Source: Candidatus Poseidonia sp. (lineage in GTDB: Archaea > Thermoplasmatota > Poseidoniia > Poseidoniales > Poseidoniaceae). Taken from it: a DNA stretch of 35,528 nucleotides. The notes under the pieces are model-generated. The model ran no database searches. It was not told the origin of the DNA and saw nothing but the letters and a program-made list of their open reading frames with translations. The DNA lies in the NCBI GenBank assembly GCA_030827365.1, contig JAUREO010000016.1, forward strand, positions 1 through 35,528. The letters run 5' to 3'. Each line of letters starts with the position of its first letter. The first letter of the stretch is position 1. Made by a program: the position numbers and the translations under genes. Shown here piece after piece: positions 1 to 9,164 of this stretch.

Positions 1-1
1 A

Positions 2-232
2 CTAAGAAGCCCGTTTCAGAAAAAACAATTGGAAACTGGAGATGTGGTTCATGCTTGTGTCGACCTACAATTTGTCGTTGGTCGAATTCAAGATTGCAAC
101 AGTGATGAATTCGTCGTGGAGTGGGAACATCCGCTTTACATTCGCGGCCAAGATGCACCATCAGTACTTTTAGCTCAGCTCGACTCCAAACCAAGAATCA
201 TGGGGTCATGCACCATTGAACTTAAGCAATAA
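2..232 (+). CDS. C-terminal part of an unknown protein, cut by the window edge
   Basis: The reading frame is open from the first full codon to a TAA at 230-232, so the gene begins upstream of the window. A TTG at 29 could start it, but nothing requires this. About 76 residues are visible. They are rich in valine and acidic residues and alternate hydrophobic and polar positions, for example GRIQDCNSDEFVVEWEHPLY, which suggests a small beta-barrel fold. No motif identifies a function. It lies 20 bases before the next gene on the same strand, so the two may be co-transcribed. Confidence 0.5.
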   Translation, partial: LRSPFQKKQLETGDVVHACVDLQFVVGRIQDCNSDEFVVEWEHPLYIRGQDAPSVLLAQLDSKPRIMGSCTIELKQ

Positions 233-252
233 TCGGCTCAAGTTTTGACCAC

Positions 253-1731
253 TTGGAATGCTGGCCTTGTCGCATAATTCAACGGTGGTTTGATAACCTC
301 CAACGCCTCGCTCAACTTGGGATGCACGGAGAAGGGTACGTCGAGTATCCAAACGAAGATGGAAGCAAAGAACTGATTCACAATCTACGCTTGGATGACT
401 CCATTCGCAGGGTAAAATTGACCTTGGATGAGCGTATGCTGAGCATTGAACAGCAGTATGGGGCAAACATCGATATCCATCTCAATCATATTGCTCGACT
501 CCAACATCATTCAAGTCACCTCGTTCCACTCTGGACATTTGTTCCGGCGCTTGTCTCAATTTGGGCTGGATGGAGAATCGTCACTGATGTGATGATTCAA
601 ATCGCACTCATCGCCTTTGGCATGTCTTTTATTCTTGGAAGGTACATCACAAGCAAACCAACACTCACCATACAAACCAAGGATTTGGATGATTATTCGT
701 TGTACGGTAACGATGCCGAACTTTTGCGTCTGTTTAATTTGATGCGCCGGCTGCAAGATGGACAAAGTCTCGAACAAGCACGTTTAGGTCTTGAAATGCT
801 TGAACGGGGGCATTCCATTTCGATACCCGAACCAAACCCCACGGTGGTTCAACCTTCAACCTCGATTGGCGCCTTCTTGCATGAAGATGAAGAGGGCACA
901 GAGATAGAGGATTTCTTGCCGGATTGGAGCCCACTTGATACCGATGACCTCAGGCCGGTGACAAGATTTCCTGACGACCACAGACCCCAACCTGTTTCAC
1001 ATCCGGTCCTTGTTCCTCATTCTTGGCAAATACCTTCTCACCCAGCTGCCGTTCAGGTTCCAATGTACCAGCAAGAACATCATGCCTACATGTCGACCAT
1101 TCACACACCACAGGGTTTCTTACCTTCTTACATTACGGGAAACAAATTCCATACACCTCAACAACATCAGGAACAACTCGAACCAGAGGTCCCTGAATTT
1201 GACGATAACATTCTCGAAGCGGAATTGTTTGAATTTGATCTTGATGAAGACGCTTCTTCACCGGTTGAGCCAACACCAAAACAGAAGAACGCAGTCCTAC
1301 GGCCAAGATCACGAGGGGTTGAATCTCAACATCTCTTACGAAAGAAAGTTCGACGGCAACCTCCGCAAAAAATGCGAGGTGCGAAAGCAATGATCAACAG
1401 TATGGGGCAACGTCTTCGGAACACTGCATCATTGTTGTCAAATAGGGCGGCATCACACAATGGAACAAATCATCACTCATCTTCAACAGCTGCACGACTT
1501 CATCAGCGTTCTCAAAACAACGCTAGTGACGCTATGGAACAACTGTCAAATGAACTATCAGAAAATACCATGGACCAAATCAAAGCACGGATTTCAAGAC
1601 GGCAAGAAGTCATGAATTCACTTCAAAATCAACCTCGAGACGACCTTGATTTGGCCTCGTTTGGTGAACTACAAGCCACATCTCCGAGGGCGCATGTACG
1701 AATTCGCTCCATCGATGAAATCAATGACTGA
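253..1731 (+). CDS. Two-helix membrane protein with a long disordered cytoplasmic-type tail, unknown function
   Basis: This protein of up to 492 residues is not recognised. Residues 1-90 are soluble and partly helical. Two adjacent membrane helices follow, at about 92-112 and 115-135, ending in GRYI. Residues 150-185 look helical. The rest is low complexity: Pro/Gln/His-rich with acidic patches around 200-350, then a basic stretch (KKVRRQPPQK) and an Asn/Ser/His-rich helical end. This resembles a membrane-tethered scaffold or adaptor, but that is inference. The start is uncertain: TTG at 253 gives the full length, ATG at 322 removes 23 residues, and neither has a clear ribosome site. The last 11 bases overlap the convergent PfkB gene. 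Confidence 0.75.
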   Translation: MECWPCRIIQRWFDNLQRLAQLGMHGEGYVEYPNEDGSKELIHNLRLDDSIRRVKLTLDERMLSIEQQYGANIDIHLNHIARLQHHSSHLVPLWTFVPALVSIWAGWRIVTDVMIQIALIAFGMSFILGRYITSKPTLTIQTKDLDDYSLYGNDAELLRLFNLMRRLQDGQSLEQARLGLEMLERGHSISIPEPNPTVVQPSTSIGAFLHEDEEGTEIEDFLPDWSPLDTDDLRPVTRFPDDHRPQPVSHPVLVPHSWQIPSHPAAVQVPMYQQEHHAYMSTIHTPQGFLPSYITGNKFHTPQQHQEQLEPEVPEFDDNILEAELFEFDLDEDASSPVEPTPKQKNAVLRPRSRGVESQHLLRKKVRRQPPQKMRGAKAMINSMGQRLRNTASLLSNRAASHNGTNHHSSSTAARLHQRSQNNASDAMEQLSNELSENTMDQIKARISRRQEVMNSLQNQPRDDLDLASFGELQATSPRAHVRIRSIDEIND

Positions 1732-2644
1732 GTCCTTGTTCATACTTCTCGAGTTGTCGATTAAATTCTTTAAAAGTCAATGTTTGAAGGGCATGTGTTC
1801 CAAATGTTGTGAGGTTTTGACTTGCTGTAACGGTAGCAAACTTCATTGCATTTCGTAATTCATCTACCCCAACTTTTCCGTCACCAAGCGATAAGCGTGC
1901 TGCGAGTGTACCTGCAAAACTATCGCCACAGCCTGTTGGGTCAATCGATTGAGAGGGTGCATGGCTTGGCAATTCAATGATGTCACCATCAAGCCATGCC
2001 ACAGAACCTTGACTGCCCTTTTTGATGACAAATATCTTGTGACCAACCTCCTGTTGAAGTCGCTCGATGGAAGGTATGATGTGTTCTCCTTCGGTGAGTT
2101 GAAACAATTCTCCTTCATTGATGATAATAACATCAACGCGTTGCATGACATTGATGAGTTCATCTCGGGCAATGGAGATCCACAAATTCATCGAGTCGAG
2201 AATTTTCAAGCGGCAAGATTCGATTTGGTCAAGCACAGAGGCTTGAATCAAAGGATGAAGATTAGCACAGAACACAATTTTTGACGTTTTGTAATGCTCG
2301 GGAATCTTGGGTGTGAAGTGTTCAAAGACATTGAGTTCGGTCAACAGCGTCTGTGCCTCATCCATTTCTCCTTCGTATTTTCCAGACCACCTAAACGTCT
2401 CACCTTCGGAAACCTCCAATCCTTGAATGCAAATTCCCTTGTTGGAGAGCATCTCTTTGTGGTGGTGTCCAAAATCTTCTCCAACAACACCAACGATTCG
2501 TGTTGGTCCTTGCCCACCAGACTGCAAATGAAATTGGCAAGCAAGCGAACCATACACGGCTGAACCGCCGAGTTCATTTTCGACAGAACCTGCAGGTGTT
2601 TCGACGGAGTCAAAGGCTATCGAGCCTACGAGGAGGACGCTCAT
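1721..2644 (-). CDS. PfkB/ribokinase-family sugar kinase
   Basis: This 307-residue protein has the layout of the PfkB (ribokinase-like) family, which transfers phosphate from ATP to a sugar or nucleoside hydroxyl. The N-terminus has the substrate-side glycine pair (ELGGSAVYGS, about 24-33). INEGEL at 175-180 fits the phosphate-contact region. The diagnostic second signature DPTGCGDSFAG is at 235-245, with the presumed catalytic base Asp241 and the anion-hole glycines. Length is normal for the family. The substrate cannot be read from sequence. The Ser/Asp-Pro-Thr form of the signature is common in nucleoside and adenosine-type kinases, but that is not decisive. It starts 9 bases after the biotin carboxylase stop, so the two are probably one transcript. 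Its stop overlaps the convergent membrane-protein gene. Confidence 0.9.
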   Translation of the reverse strand: MSVLLVGSIAFDSVETPAGSVENELGGSAVYGSLACQFHLQSGGQGPTRIVGVVGEDFGHHHKEMLSNKGICIQGLEVSEGETFRWSGKYEGEMDEAQTLLTELNVFEHFTPKIPEHYKTSKIVFCANLHPLIQASVLDQIESCRLKILDSMNLWISIARDELINVMQRVDVIIINEGELFQLTEGEHIIPSIERLQQEVGHKIFVIKKGSQGSVAWLDGDIIELPSHAPSQSIDPTGCGDSFAGTLAARLSLGDGKVGVDELRNAMKFATVTASQNLTTFGTHALQTLTFKEFNRQLEKYEQGLSH

Positions 2645-2653
2645 GAATGACGG

Positions 2654-3994
2654 TTAACCAAGTAATTCTTGATGGTTGTCAATATATTGGATGGTGATGT
2701 TACCATCGTTGTAATCCTTCTCATCCATGATACGACGATGAAGTGGGATGAGGTGTTCGACCCCAGTGATGACCGTTTCATCCAAAGCGGTTTTCATTCG
2801 AGCAATAGCGTCCTCTCTATCTTTACCCCATGTCAATAATTTTGCCAAAAGGGAATCGAAACAACCTGGCATATCGTAGCCTGGATGTGCATGTGTATCG
2901 CATCGAATGCCGTACCCTGATGGGAAATGACACTCCCACAGACGACCGGGGCTTGGAATGAATTCTCTTGGGTCTTCAGCATTCAAACGGCACTGAACTG
3001 CATGTCCTCGCCATTCGATATCCTCTTGCTTCAGAGGTAAGGATTCACCCTGTGCAACCCGAATGCCTAATTCGACTAAATTATGACCAGTAATCAATTC
3101 AGTGACCGTATGTTCAACCTGAACTCGCGGATTGACTTCGAGGAAGTAAAAATCGCCATGGGCATCTCGGAGAAACTCAAATGTTGCAAGTCCTTTGTAC
3201 CCAACTGATTCAGCACCCTTGCAAACGAGTGACCCGATTTCTGCTCGCTTTGCATCATCAAGCCACGGCCCTTCCTCAATCAATTTTTGATGACGTCGTT
3301 GAATCGAACAAAATCGTTCGCCAAAATGAATGGCATTTTTTCCGTCGGCAAGAACTTGGAATTCCACATGTTGTGCTCCTTCGATGTACTTTTCGACAAA
3401 CACTCGCTCATCACCGAAAGCCGACTTTGCTCTTGATTGGCATAATTTGAGTGCACTCTCAAATTCACTTGCTTTGCTCACGATTTGCATGCCGATGCCC
3501 CCCCCACCTGCTGCGGCTTTGATAATGACGGGATAGCCTATGTCATCAGCAAGAGCACTTGCGACTCCAGCTTCCGAAATAGGCTCAGACGAACCCTTTG
3601 CAGTGGGCAGTCCGGCCGCTTCCATGGCTGCTCTTGCCTCGATTTTGTCACCAAGAAGCGTGATAACATCTGCTGAAGGACCGATGAAAGTAATGCCTTC
3701 TTCCTCGAGCCTTCTGACGAAATTTGCATTTTCGGCTAGAAATCCATACCCTGGGTGAACAGCATCGCACTTCAATTCCTTTGCTGCTGCGACAACAGAT
3801 TCGATGTCGAGGTAAGAGTCGAGGGGGTTTGGCCTGGAATTATCGTAAGCGAAATCAGAAAGACGAACTGGAAGCGAAAGTCTGTCTTCACGACCATGAA
3901 TAATCGCCGCTTCAATACCCATATCCCTTAGGGTGCGAAGGATTCGCAGAGCAATCTCGCCTCGGTTTGCAATGAGCACGCGTTTGAACGCCAT
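2654..3994 (-). CDS. accC: Biotin carboxylase subunit of an acyl-CoA carboxylase
   Basis: This enzyme carboxylates biotin on a carrier protein using ATP and bicarbonate, the first half-reaction of acetyl- or propionyl-CoA carboxylase. The start MAFKRVLIANRGEIALR matches the family N-terminus, which supports ATG at 3994. The frame stays open to a TTG at 4036 with another ATG at 4015, but those extra residues look unlike the family. Family marks include HPGYGFLAEN, the ATP-grasp glycine loop KAAAGGGGIGMQI and the catalytic EVNPRVQVEHTVTE. The 446-residue length is typical for a stand-alone AccC, with no biotin-carrier domain fused. Neither the carrier nor the carboxyltransferase is in this window, so the partners and the acyl-CoA substrate are unknown. 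A PfkB kinase follows 9 bases downstream. Confidence 0.93.
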   Translation of the reverse strand: MAFKRVLIANRGEIALRILRTLRDMGIEAAIIHGREDRLSLPVRLSDFAYDNSRPNPLDSYLDIESVVAAAKELKCDAVHPGYGFLAENANFVRRLEEEGITFIGPSADVITLLGDKIEARAAMEAAGLPTAKGSSEPISEAGVASALADDIGYPVIIKAAAGGGGIGMQIVSKASEFESALKLCQSRAKSAFGDERVFVEKYIEGAQHVEFQVLADGKNAIHFGERFCSIQRRHQKLIEEGPWLDDAKRAEIGSLVCKGAESVGYKGLATFEFLRDAHGDFYFLEVNPRVQVEHTVTELITGHNLVELGIRVAQGESLPLKQEDIEWRGHAVQCRLNAEDPREFIPSPGRLWECHFPSGYGIRCDTHAHPGYDMPGCFDSLLAKLLTWGKDREDAIARMKTALDETVITGVEHLIPLHRRIMDEKDYNDGNITIQYIDNHQELLG

Positions 3995-4079
3995 GCTACC
4001 TGCGAAGTCGAACATGTCTATGATGAAAGCGGTCAATTCTTGACAGGTTTTCTAGGTTTTTTAGCCCAATGAACAAGCA

Positions 4080-7000
4080 TCATTGATACTTAATCCATTC
4101 GACCTGTGAATCGCGTTGACGATACCAGTGCATGCCTTCGTTGGTGTACCACTCAAAGCCATGCTCATCGTATGATGTGGGTTGTTGGTCAACAGAAGGC
4201 GTGAATTCAACAGGTGCTCCTGAGAAGTCTTGTATGGCGATGCTTTCTGCCGAAGGTTCATTCAAAGCAATCTCAAAGCCTTCATCTTGAGCATAGAATT
4301 CCTGGTCAAATCCACTTTCCACATTCAAGTCGCCATCAGTAATCGTTTCTGGGGTTCTTTGTTTCAACATTCGAACTGTAAAGACTGAGCCTCCAAGGAA
4401 AGCAAGGATGACAAAGAATGCAAGAGTCAGCATTTGAGAAGAAGTTCCAGAAGTCGATGTCACTACCTCATCTTCTTCTTGCTCTTCCTCTTCGATATCT
4501 GATGAAATCGTTCTGGATAGCAGATGGCTACCTGATTCGATATTCAGCACTTGATTATACGGATTTTGTCCATAGATTGACCATGTATACGAAAGGTTGA
4601 GGTCGCTTGAACCGTTGAGCAGGACAAGGGTCATCGAAGTGGTTTGGCCGGGAAGAAGTTCGATGGGTTGATTCGAGGCAAGGGAGGACAACGAGTGATT
4701 GAATCCTGCTGTTGCCTTTGTGGCACCGTTATTGATCAGTTGACAAACAACGAGGTCCAATTGGTCGGTGTCAGTGGTTGCAACATTGGTTGATTGACAC
4801 ATGGCATCAATATCAATGATGAAAGCCGATGAAAAATCGAGTTCAAAGGTTGTTGTCTCACATTCATTGGGGGCCTGGCTGTCGCAAGCGGCGACCTCAA
4901 ACGTCATCAGTGAAGATGTGGGTTCTCCAATGTCGAAGGCTTGCATAAACACGCCACTATTGAGTGCTACAACTTCGCTCCAAACTTCATCAATCGATGA
5001 AACAGTGACCGTTCCCATACCGCTTTTCCAGAGGAGGTTGCCGCTCAGTTCAATCGAAGTTGAGTTCAACGCCTGTAAAGCAACCTCACCCGTGACAAGA
5101 GGCGGTTGAATATCGAATGCATAGGTCGTTGCTCCGATGTACACATCGTTACCTTGGTCGTCAATGAGGTACACGTGAATGAAATACATCCCATTATCAA
5201 GACCTGCGAGGTCAAATTGAAGAGAAGTCGTGGTTTGCGATGTCTGCAGAATTGATTTGTTTCGCACTTCATCGCTTTCGTCGTGGATTGAAACCCAACC
5301 TGAAGAGGTTTCTCCGATGTTTCCGAGCCATTCGATTTGAACGTCGAGCACATCATTCAACTGGAGTTGTTGGTCGTATGCGACACTTAGAATCTGAGGG
5401 GCACTTGCATCTATCAATGTAATTTCAGCATCAGCCCCTTCCAAAAGACCATTCGTATCTGAAGCGAGAAGACCATTTGATTCAGCCATGTTGACTTCGA
5501 TGGTCCAAACTCCAATATCTTCTCTCAACGGTGTCCAGTCGCCTCGGTAAGAGGTGGAAGATTCATTCCATTGAAGTGTTAACTGCTGTGTCTGCCCACC
5601 TTGTTTTTGCATAGATAAACCAACTTGAAGGTCGGACCTGTTGAAGGCTGACGTGACATCAAACTCAAAATTAGACTGTTCAACTTCCCAAATACTGTCG
5701 GTTTGGGTTCCAGATAGGAAGGTTGGTCCAGTGATAGAAAGCGATGTTGTTTCGGGTGCAGCAGGATGAATCGTCATAGAATACGTAGGATTGACTGGCT
5801 GTTCATTGCTATTGGAATCCACCATACGGAACGTCATGTTGAGTGTGTGAACATGTACTGGGTCAAATGACGAAGTATCAAAGTTGAGGTAATAGGCTTT
5901 CAAAATAGAGGTGTATGAAAGGGAAATAGCGTTTGAATAGCCGTCGCTCTCCTGCCAGTCGGTTCCAAGGTATTCAACTGTCAAGTCATCCTCTTCGGCC
6001 TTGTCAAACAAGATGATGCTGAACGTGTCTCCAACCCTTACATTCGGCATTGACACAACGCCCTTACGGTGTTCGATCGAGAGCACCTCAGGAGCGATAT
6101 CATCGATATAGTCAAGACTGACCATTGAAAGCGTGTAATCAAAATTGGGAGAACCGGTTGGTTGCACTTGGCCTGTGACTGAAATCGGGTGAGAATAGTC
6201 TGTTCCAAGACAGGTTTGTGCTGTTGAAAGATAGATTGAACCACACGCATTCACGACGGCGTTGTTGACCGCTGATGTGAGGTTGACTTGCGTATCGATA
6301 GAGTACGGTAACCAAAGGTCAGAAATTTCAATCGAGGTTGGACCGGAGAAATTCAAGTCGATGAGAAGGGTTCTCCATTCAAGTCCATCAGCACCCATCC
6401 AGGTGTCTTGGAAGTATTGATTGTTGAGCGTTTGGTGGTCAATCACGACATCGACACCTTCGTTGCGATGGGACATCGTTGCGTTCACCACTTCGCTTGC
6501 ACCGATGCTTGCACCTTGAAAGACCGTACTTCCAGCAGAATTGTCCCAATTCATCCAAAATCGAATGTCCTCAAGTATGGTCGCATCTCGTGGCAGATGG
6601 ATGCTCACCGCATGATTTTGACCCGATGTGTTGTCTTGAATTTGGTCGACAAATCCCAATGATGTTTGTTGAAGAGCAAAGGAAGAAGGTTGGCCATCGT
6701 AGGATACTTTGGCGTTTGAGAGGGTGGTCCATTGTGATGTTTCGACCTGTATTGAGGATAATGTTGGAGATGCACTACCAGTACGATTGAAGGTGTATGC
6801 AAACTGAACCCATTTCATTCGGTGATACTGTGTTGTTGAAAGATTCGTATCTTGCCAAGTACTCCAATCCGTGAACGATGCATTCGTGCCGTTGATAGTC
6901 CATCGATACTTGACGTCTATTCGAGCGTTTGAAGGAACAACTGCTTGATGGTTAACGGTGACTTCGGAGAGCGGGCTAGTTTGAAGTTGAATGGGATGAG

Positions 7001-8285
7001 TGATAAATGAGCCGACGTTCGTCGTCAAATTTGATTGAGAAACATAACCTTGCCAAGTTTGGGTTGAGACAACGCCATTTGAACCGGATGTCCCGTCAAC
7101 ACCATCAACGCCAGTGCCGTACTTGAGTCCTTTACTGCCACCGGCTCCACCGAGGGCTTGAATTGCACCGCTGTTGGACAGACCTCCTGATTGAGTGCGT
7201 ACGATGATGCGTCCACCAGCACCTCCGCCGCCGCCGTCCCCGCCATCATACATGCCGAAACCGGGGCCATTTTGGGCGCCGTCAGCACCATCACCGCCAT
7301 CGCCACCATCACTTTTGATAGAACCATATGTACCTACAGCGAGGGTGTTGGTTTGAATGAAAATAGACCCACCTGAGCCTCCACCGCCGCCGGAACCACC
7401 TGGTCCAGTTCCAGATGATGCTTGACTTCCTGCGTCACCAATGCCACCGTTGGCTTGAATACTACCGTTGACGTAGATTGCGTCCGCAAAAATTCGAATG
7501 TAGCCTCCGCCGAGACCGCCAGAAACTGCAGAATGGTAACTACTCGAGACACCACCACCTTGGCTACCACGTTCAGAACCGTTGCCGTATGAAGAACCAC
7601 CTGAGCCTCCATTGGTTCCACCACCGGCACCTCCTGCACCACCGTGGCCTGCACCACCACCGCCATCGTTCCGTCCGTTGCTCGGTGTCGTGGTGCTCGA
7701 TCCAACACCCGTGCCACCAGTAATGAGGTCATCAGCTTCAATCATCGAGCCTTGTTCAACGATGAGAGTGTTGACATAAATGGTCAAATCGCCGTTTGCA
7801 ACAATCTTACCACAAGAAGCAATTCCACAACGTAGTTCGAGTGTTGAATAATTATGCGTCCCCGACCAAGTGACCGTGTTGAACAATTGAGAGGAGTTGG
7901 AGCCAGCACCAGGAGGTCCGCTGCTGGTCGACATCAGTTGAATGGCACTACCATCGCTGACTGTATCCGTCAACGTTCCGTTGAGTGTGCCCGAAGCTAC
8001 TGAAAAGAGTTGAGAGGTGGTGATCTTTTGACCTTCAAGAGCCACATTCATTGTTCCATCTTCAAGCCTGTATCCTGGCTCGAGTGGAAGGGAGGCAATT
8101 GGATTGTTCCCTACAATTTGGGACAATTCACTTGCACCGTTAGAAAATGCTGTCCTTGAACGCTGGTCGACCTGCTCGGTTGAATGTTCATCAAGAATTT
8201 CAACGGCTCCATCAAGAACTTGGAACCATGACATGCTGACCATCATGAAGGCAATGAAAAGCATCATTGCGTTGGCTTTCTCCAT
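4080..8285 (-). CDS. Giant secreted, glycine-rich, C-terminally membrane-anchored surface protein
   Basis: This 1401-residue protein has a signal peptide at about 1-27 (hydrophobic MMLFIAFMMVSMSW core, likely cleavage after DGA). Residues 110-190 look like short beta strands. Residues 195-400 are extremely glycine-rich, with strand-like interruptions such as GYIRIFADAIYVNGSI and GGRIIVRTQS, which suggests a beta-helix-like stack. From 400 to 1250 come successive beta-sandwich-like segments with many N-x-S/T sequons. One helix at about 1283-1305, after an acidic EEEEQEEDE linker, anchors it; about 95 residues follow on the cytoplasmic side, ending in a tryptophan/tyrosine-rich motif (FEWYTNEGMHWYRQ). 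The role is probably adhesion or surface structure. It is transcribed alone, with a TATA-like site upstream. Confidence 0.88.
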   Translation of the reverse strand: MEKANAMMLFIAFMMVSMSWFQVLDGAVEILDEHSTEQVDQRSRTAFSNGASELSQIVGNNPIASLPLEPGYRLEDGTMNVALEGQKITTSQLFSVASGTLNGTLTDTVSDGSAIQLMSTSSGPPGAGSNSSQLFNTVTWSGTHNYSTLELRCGIASCGKIVANGDLTIYVNTLIVEQGSMIEADDLITGGTGVGSSTTTPSNGRNDGGGGAGHGGAGGAGGGTNGGSGGSSYGNGSERGSQGGGVSSSYHSAVSGGLGGGYIRIFADAIYVNGSIQANGGIGDAGSQASSGTGPGGSGGGGGSGGSIFIQTNTLAVGTYGSIKSDGGDGGDGADGAQNGPGFGMYDGGDGGGGGAGGRIIVRTQSGGLSNSGAIQALGGAGGSKGLKYGTGVDGVDGTSGSNGVVSTQTWQGYVSQSNLTTNVGSFITHPIQLQTSPLSEVTVNHQAVVPSNARIDVKYRWTINGTNASFTDWSTWQDTNLSTTQYHRMKWVQFAYTFNRTGSASPTLSSIQVETSQWTTLSNAKVSYDGQPSSFALQQTSLGFVDQIQDNTSGQNHAVSIHLPRDATILEDIRFWMNWDNSAGSTVFQGASIGASEVVNATMSHRNEGVDVVIDHQTLNNQYFQDTWMGADGLEWRTLLIDLNFSGPTSIEISDLWLPYSIDTQVNLTSAVNNAVVNACGSIYLSTAQTCLGTDYSHPISVTGQVQPTGSPNFDYTLSMVSLDYIDDIAPEVLSIEHRKGVVSMPNVRVGDTFSIILFDKAEEDDLTVEYLGTDWQESDGYSNAISLSYTSILKAYYLNFDTSSFDPVHVHTLNMTFRMVDSNSNEQPVNPTYSMTIHPAAPETTSLSITGPTFLSGTQTDSIWEVEQSNFEFDVTSAFNRSDLQVGLSMQKQGGQTQQLTLQWNESSTSYRGDWTPLREDIGVWTIEVNMAESNGLLASDTNGLLEGADAEITLIDASAPQILSVAYDQQLQLNDVLDVQIEWLGNIGETSSGWVSIHDESDEVRNKSILQTSQTTTSLQFDLAGLDNGMYFIHVYLIDDQGNDVYIGATTYAFDIQPPLVTGEVALQALNSTSIELSGNLLWKSGMGTVTVSSIDEVWSEVVALNSGVFMQAFDIGEPTSSLMTFEVAACDSQAPNECETTTFELDFSSAFIIDIDAMCQSTNVATTDTDQLDLVVCQLINNGATKATAGFNHSLSSLASNQPIELLPGQTTSMTLVLLNGSSDLNLSYTWSIYGQNPYNQVLNIESGSHLLSRTISSDIEEEEQEEDEVVTSTSGTSSQMLTLAFFVILAFLGGSVFTVRMLKQRTPETITDGDLNVESGFDQEFYAQDEGFEIALNEPSAESIAIQDFSGAPVEFTPSVDQQPTSYDEHGFEWYTNEGMHWYRQRDSQVEWIKYQ

Positions 8286-8313
8286 AACTCATCTACCATG
8301 CATATGCTATGAA

Positions 8314-8322
8314 AGTATATCG
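8314..8322 (-). promoter_or_regulatory. TATA-like element before the glycine-rich surface protein gene
   Basis: On the minus strand this reads CGATATACT, inside an AT-rich stretch about 30-37 bases before the ATG at 8285. An archaeal TATA box at this distance would put transcription start near or just before the start codon, giving a very short leader. No GAGG-type ribosome site is present, which fits. The call rests on position and composition only. Confidence 0.3.
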
Positions 8323-8344
8323 TTTTGAATTCACTTTGATCAAC

Positions 8345-8360
8345 AACCTCCAAAGAGGTT
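8345..8360. other. Short perfect hairpin (6-bp stem, 4-nt loop) after the sdh operon
   Basis: AACCTC-CAAA-GAGGTT forms a perfect 6-bp stem about 35 bases past the sdhB stop at 8394. On the plus strand a T-rich tract follows, but the flanking genes run on the minus strand, where no T tract follows. It may stabilise the 3' end of the sdh mRNA or be chance. Confidence 0.3.
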
Positions 8361-8393
8361 CAATTTTTATTTCAATTAGTTCATGAATTTGGA

Positions 8394-9164
8394 TTAATAT
8401 CTCACTTTTTGACGAGTGATTGTTCTCCATATTCGTTGTAGTGGGTCATAATATCGGTCCACCACGCGCTCCTTCAGTGGAATGATTGCGTCGTCAGTGA
8501 TGTGAATTCCTGCAGGGCAGACTTCAGTACAACATTTTGTAATATTACAATATTCGACACCAAAGTCTTTCTTGATTTCAGGAACACGATCTTCGGTATC
8601 GAGTGGGTGCATTTCGTATTGTGCCAAACGCACAAGATTTCGAGGGCCTGCAAATGCATCGAACAATTTGTGGTCTCGCAGGACGTGACATGTGTTGACG
8701 CAGAGGAAGCATTCGATACATTCTCTGAAGTGTTGCACTCGGTCAGCTTCCATTTGGTTGAATTCCCAGTTCATTGTTTCAGGTCCGTTAATTGGGGCAA
8801 TCTTCTGGGCGATGTCATAATTCCAAGATACGTCGGTGACCAAGTCTTTGATGTGTGGGAAAGTTTTCATCGGTCGAATTTCAACTGCCTCCCCTGAGGG
8901 ACGTTCTTGCACAATATCGCTCATTCGCGTCATGCACATCAAACGGGGTTTTCCGTTGATTTCAGCGGAACACGAACCGCATTTTCCCGCTTTACAGTTC
9001 CATCGAACTGCCATATCGGGTTGTTGTTCGTGCTGAATTCGGTGAACGCAATCAAGGACAACCATGCCTTCGTCGAGTGTAATCTCGTACTCTTCCATCG
9101 TGACATCATCACCCTCTCCGCGGGCAATTCTGAATTTTTGGTCACGGCCTTTGAGGGACATCAC
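8394..9164 (-). CDS. sdhB: Succinate dehydrogenase iron-sulfur subunit
   Basis: SdhB carries electrons from the flavin in SdhA to the membrane anchor and quinone through three iron-sulfur clusters. All ligands are visible. The 2Fe-2S ferredoxin-type loop is CKAGKCGSC at about 57-65 plus Cys77. The 4Fe-4S and 3Fe-4S ligands lie in CIECFLCVNTC (149-159) and in C206 and CCTEVCP (211-217). The length of about 256 residues is normal. The start is a choice between GTG at 9164, which gives a 4-base GTGA overlap with sdhA, and ATG at 9161 in TGATG. A GGAGGT site sits 5 or 8 bases upstream of these, so it does not decide. It is the last gene of sdhCAB. Confidence 0.96.
   Translation of the reverse strand: MMSLKGRDQKFRIARGEGDDVTMEEYEITLDEGMVVLDCVHRIQHEQQPDMAVRWNCKAGKCGSCSAEINGKPRLMCMTRMSDIVQERPSGEAVEIRPMKTFPHIKDLVTDVSWNYDIAQKIAPINGPETMNWEFNQMEADRVQHFRECIECFLCVNTCHVLRDHKLFDAFAGPRNLVRLAQYEMHPLDTEDRVPEIKKDFGVEYCNITKCCTEVCPAGIHITDDAIIPLKERVVDRYYDPLQRIWRTITRQKVRY

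Noticed and set aside
1010-1393. A 127-codon frame inside the first membrane protein gene
   Set aside because: It overlaps the disordered tail of the real gene and its translation has no coherent domain.
7100-7700. Possible tandem DNA repeat or minisatellite
   Set aside because: The GC-rich pattern comes from glycine codons; unit lengths are irregular and no exact repeat is seen.
7025-7835. Several open frames on both strands opposite the glycine-rich region
   Set aside because: They are shadows of the GGN-rich codons of the surface protein, which leave few stops in other frames; their translations are Val/Ala or Pro/His low complexity.
8345-8376. Hairpin plus T-rich tract as an intrinsic terminator
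   Set aside because: The T tract follows the hairpin only on the plus strand, while both flanking genes run on the minus strand.
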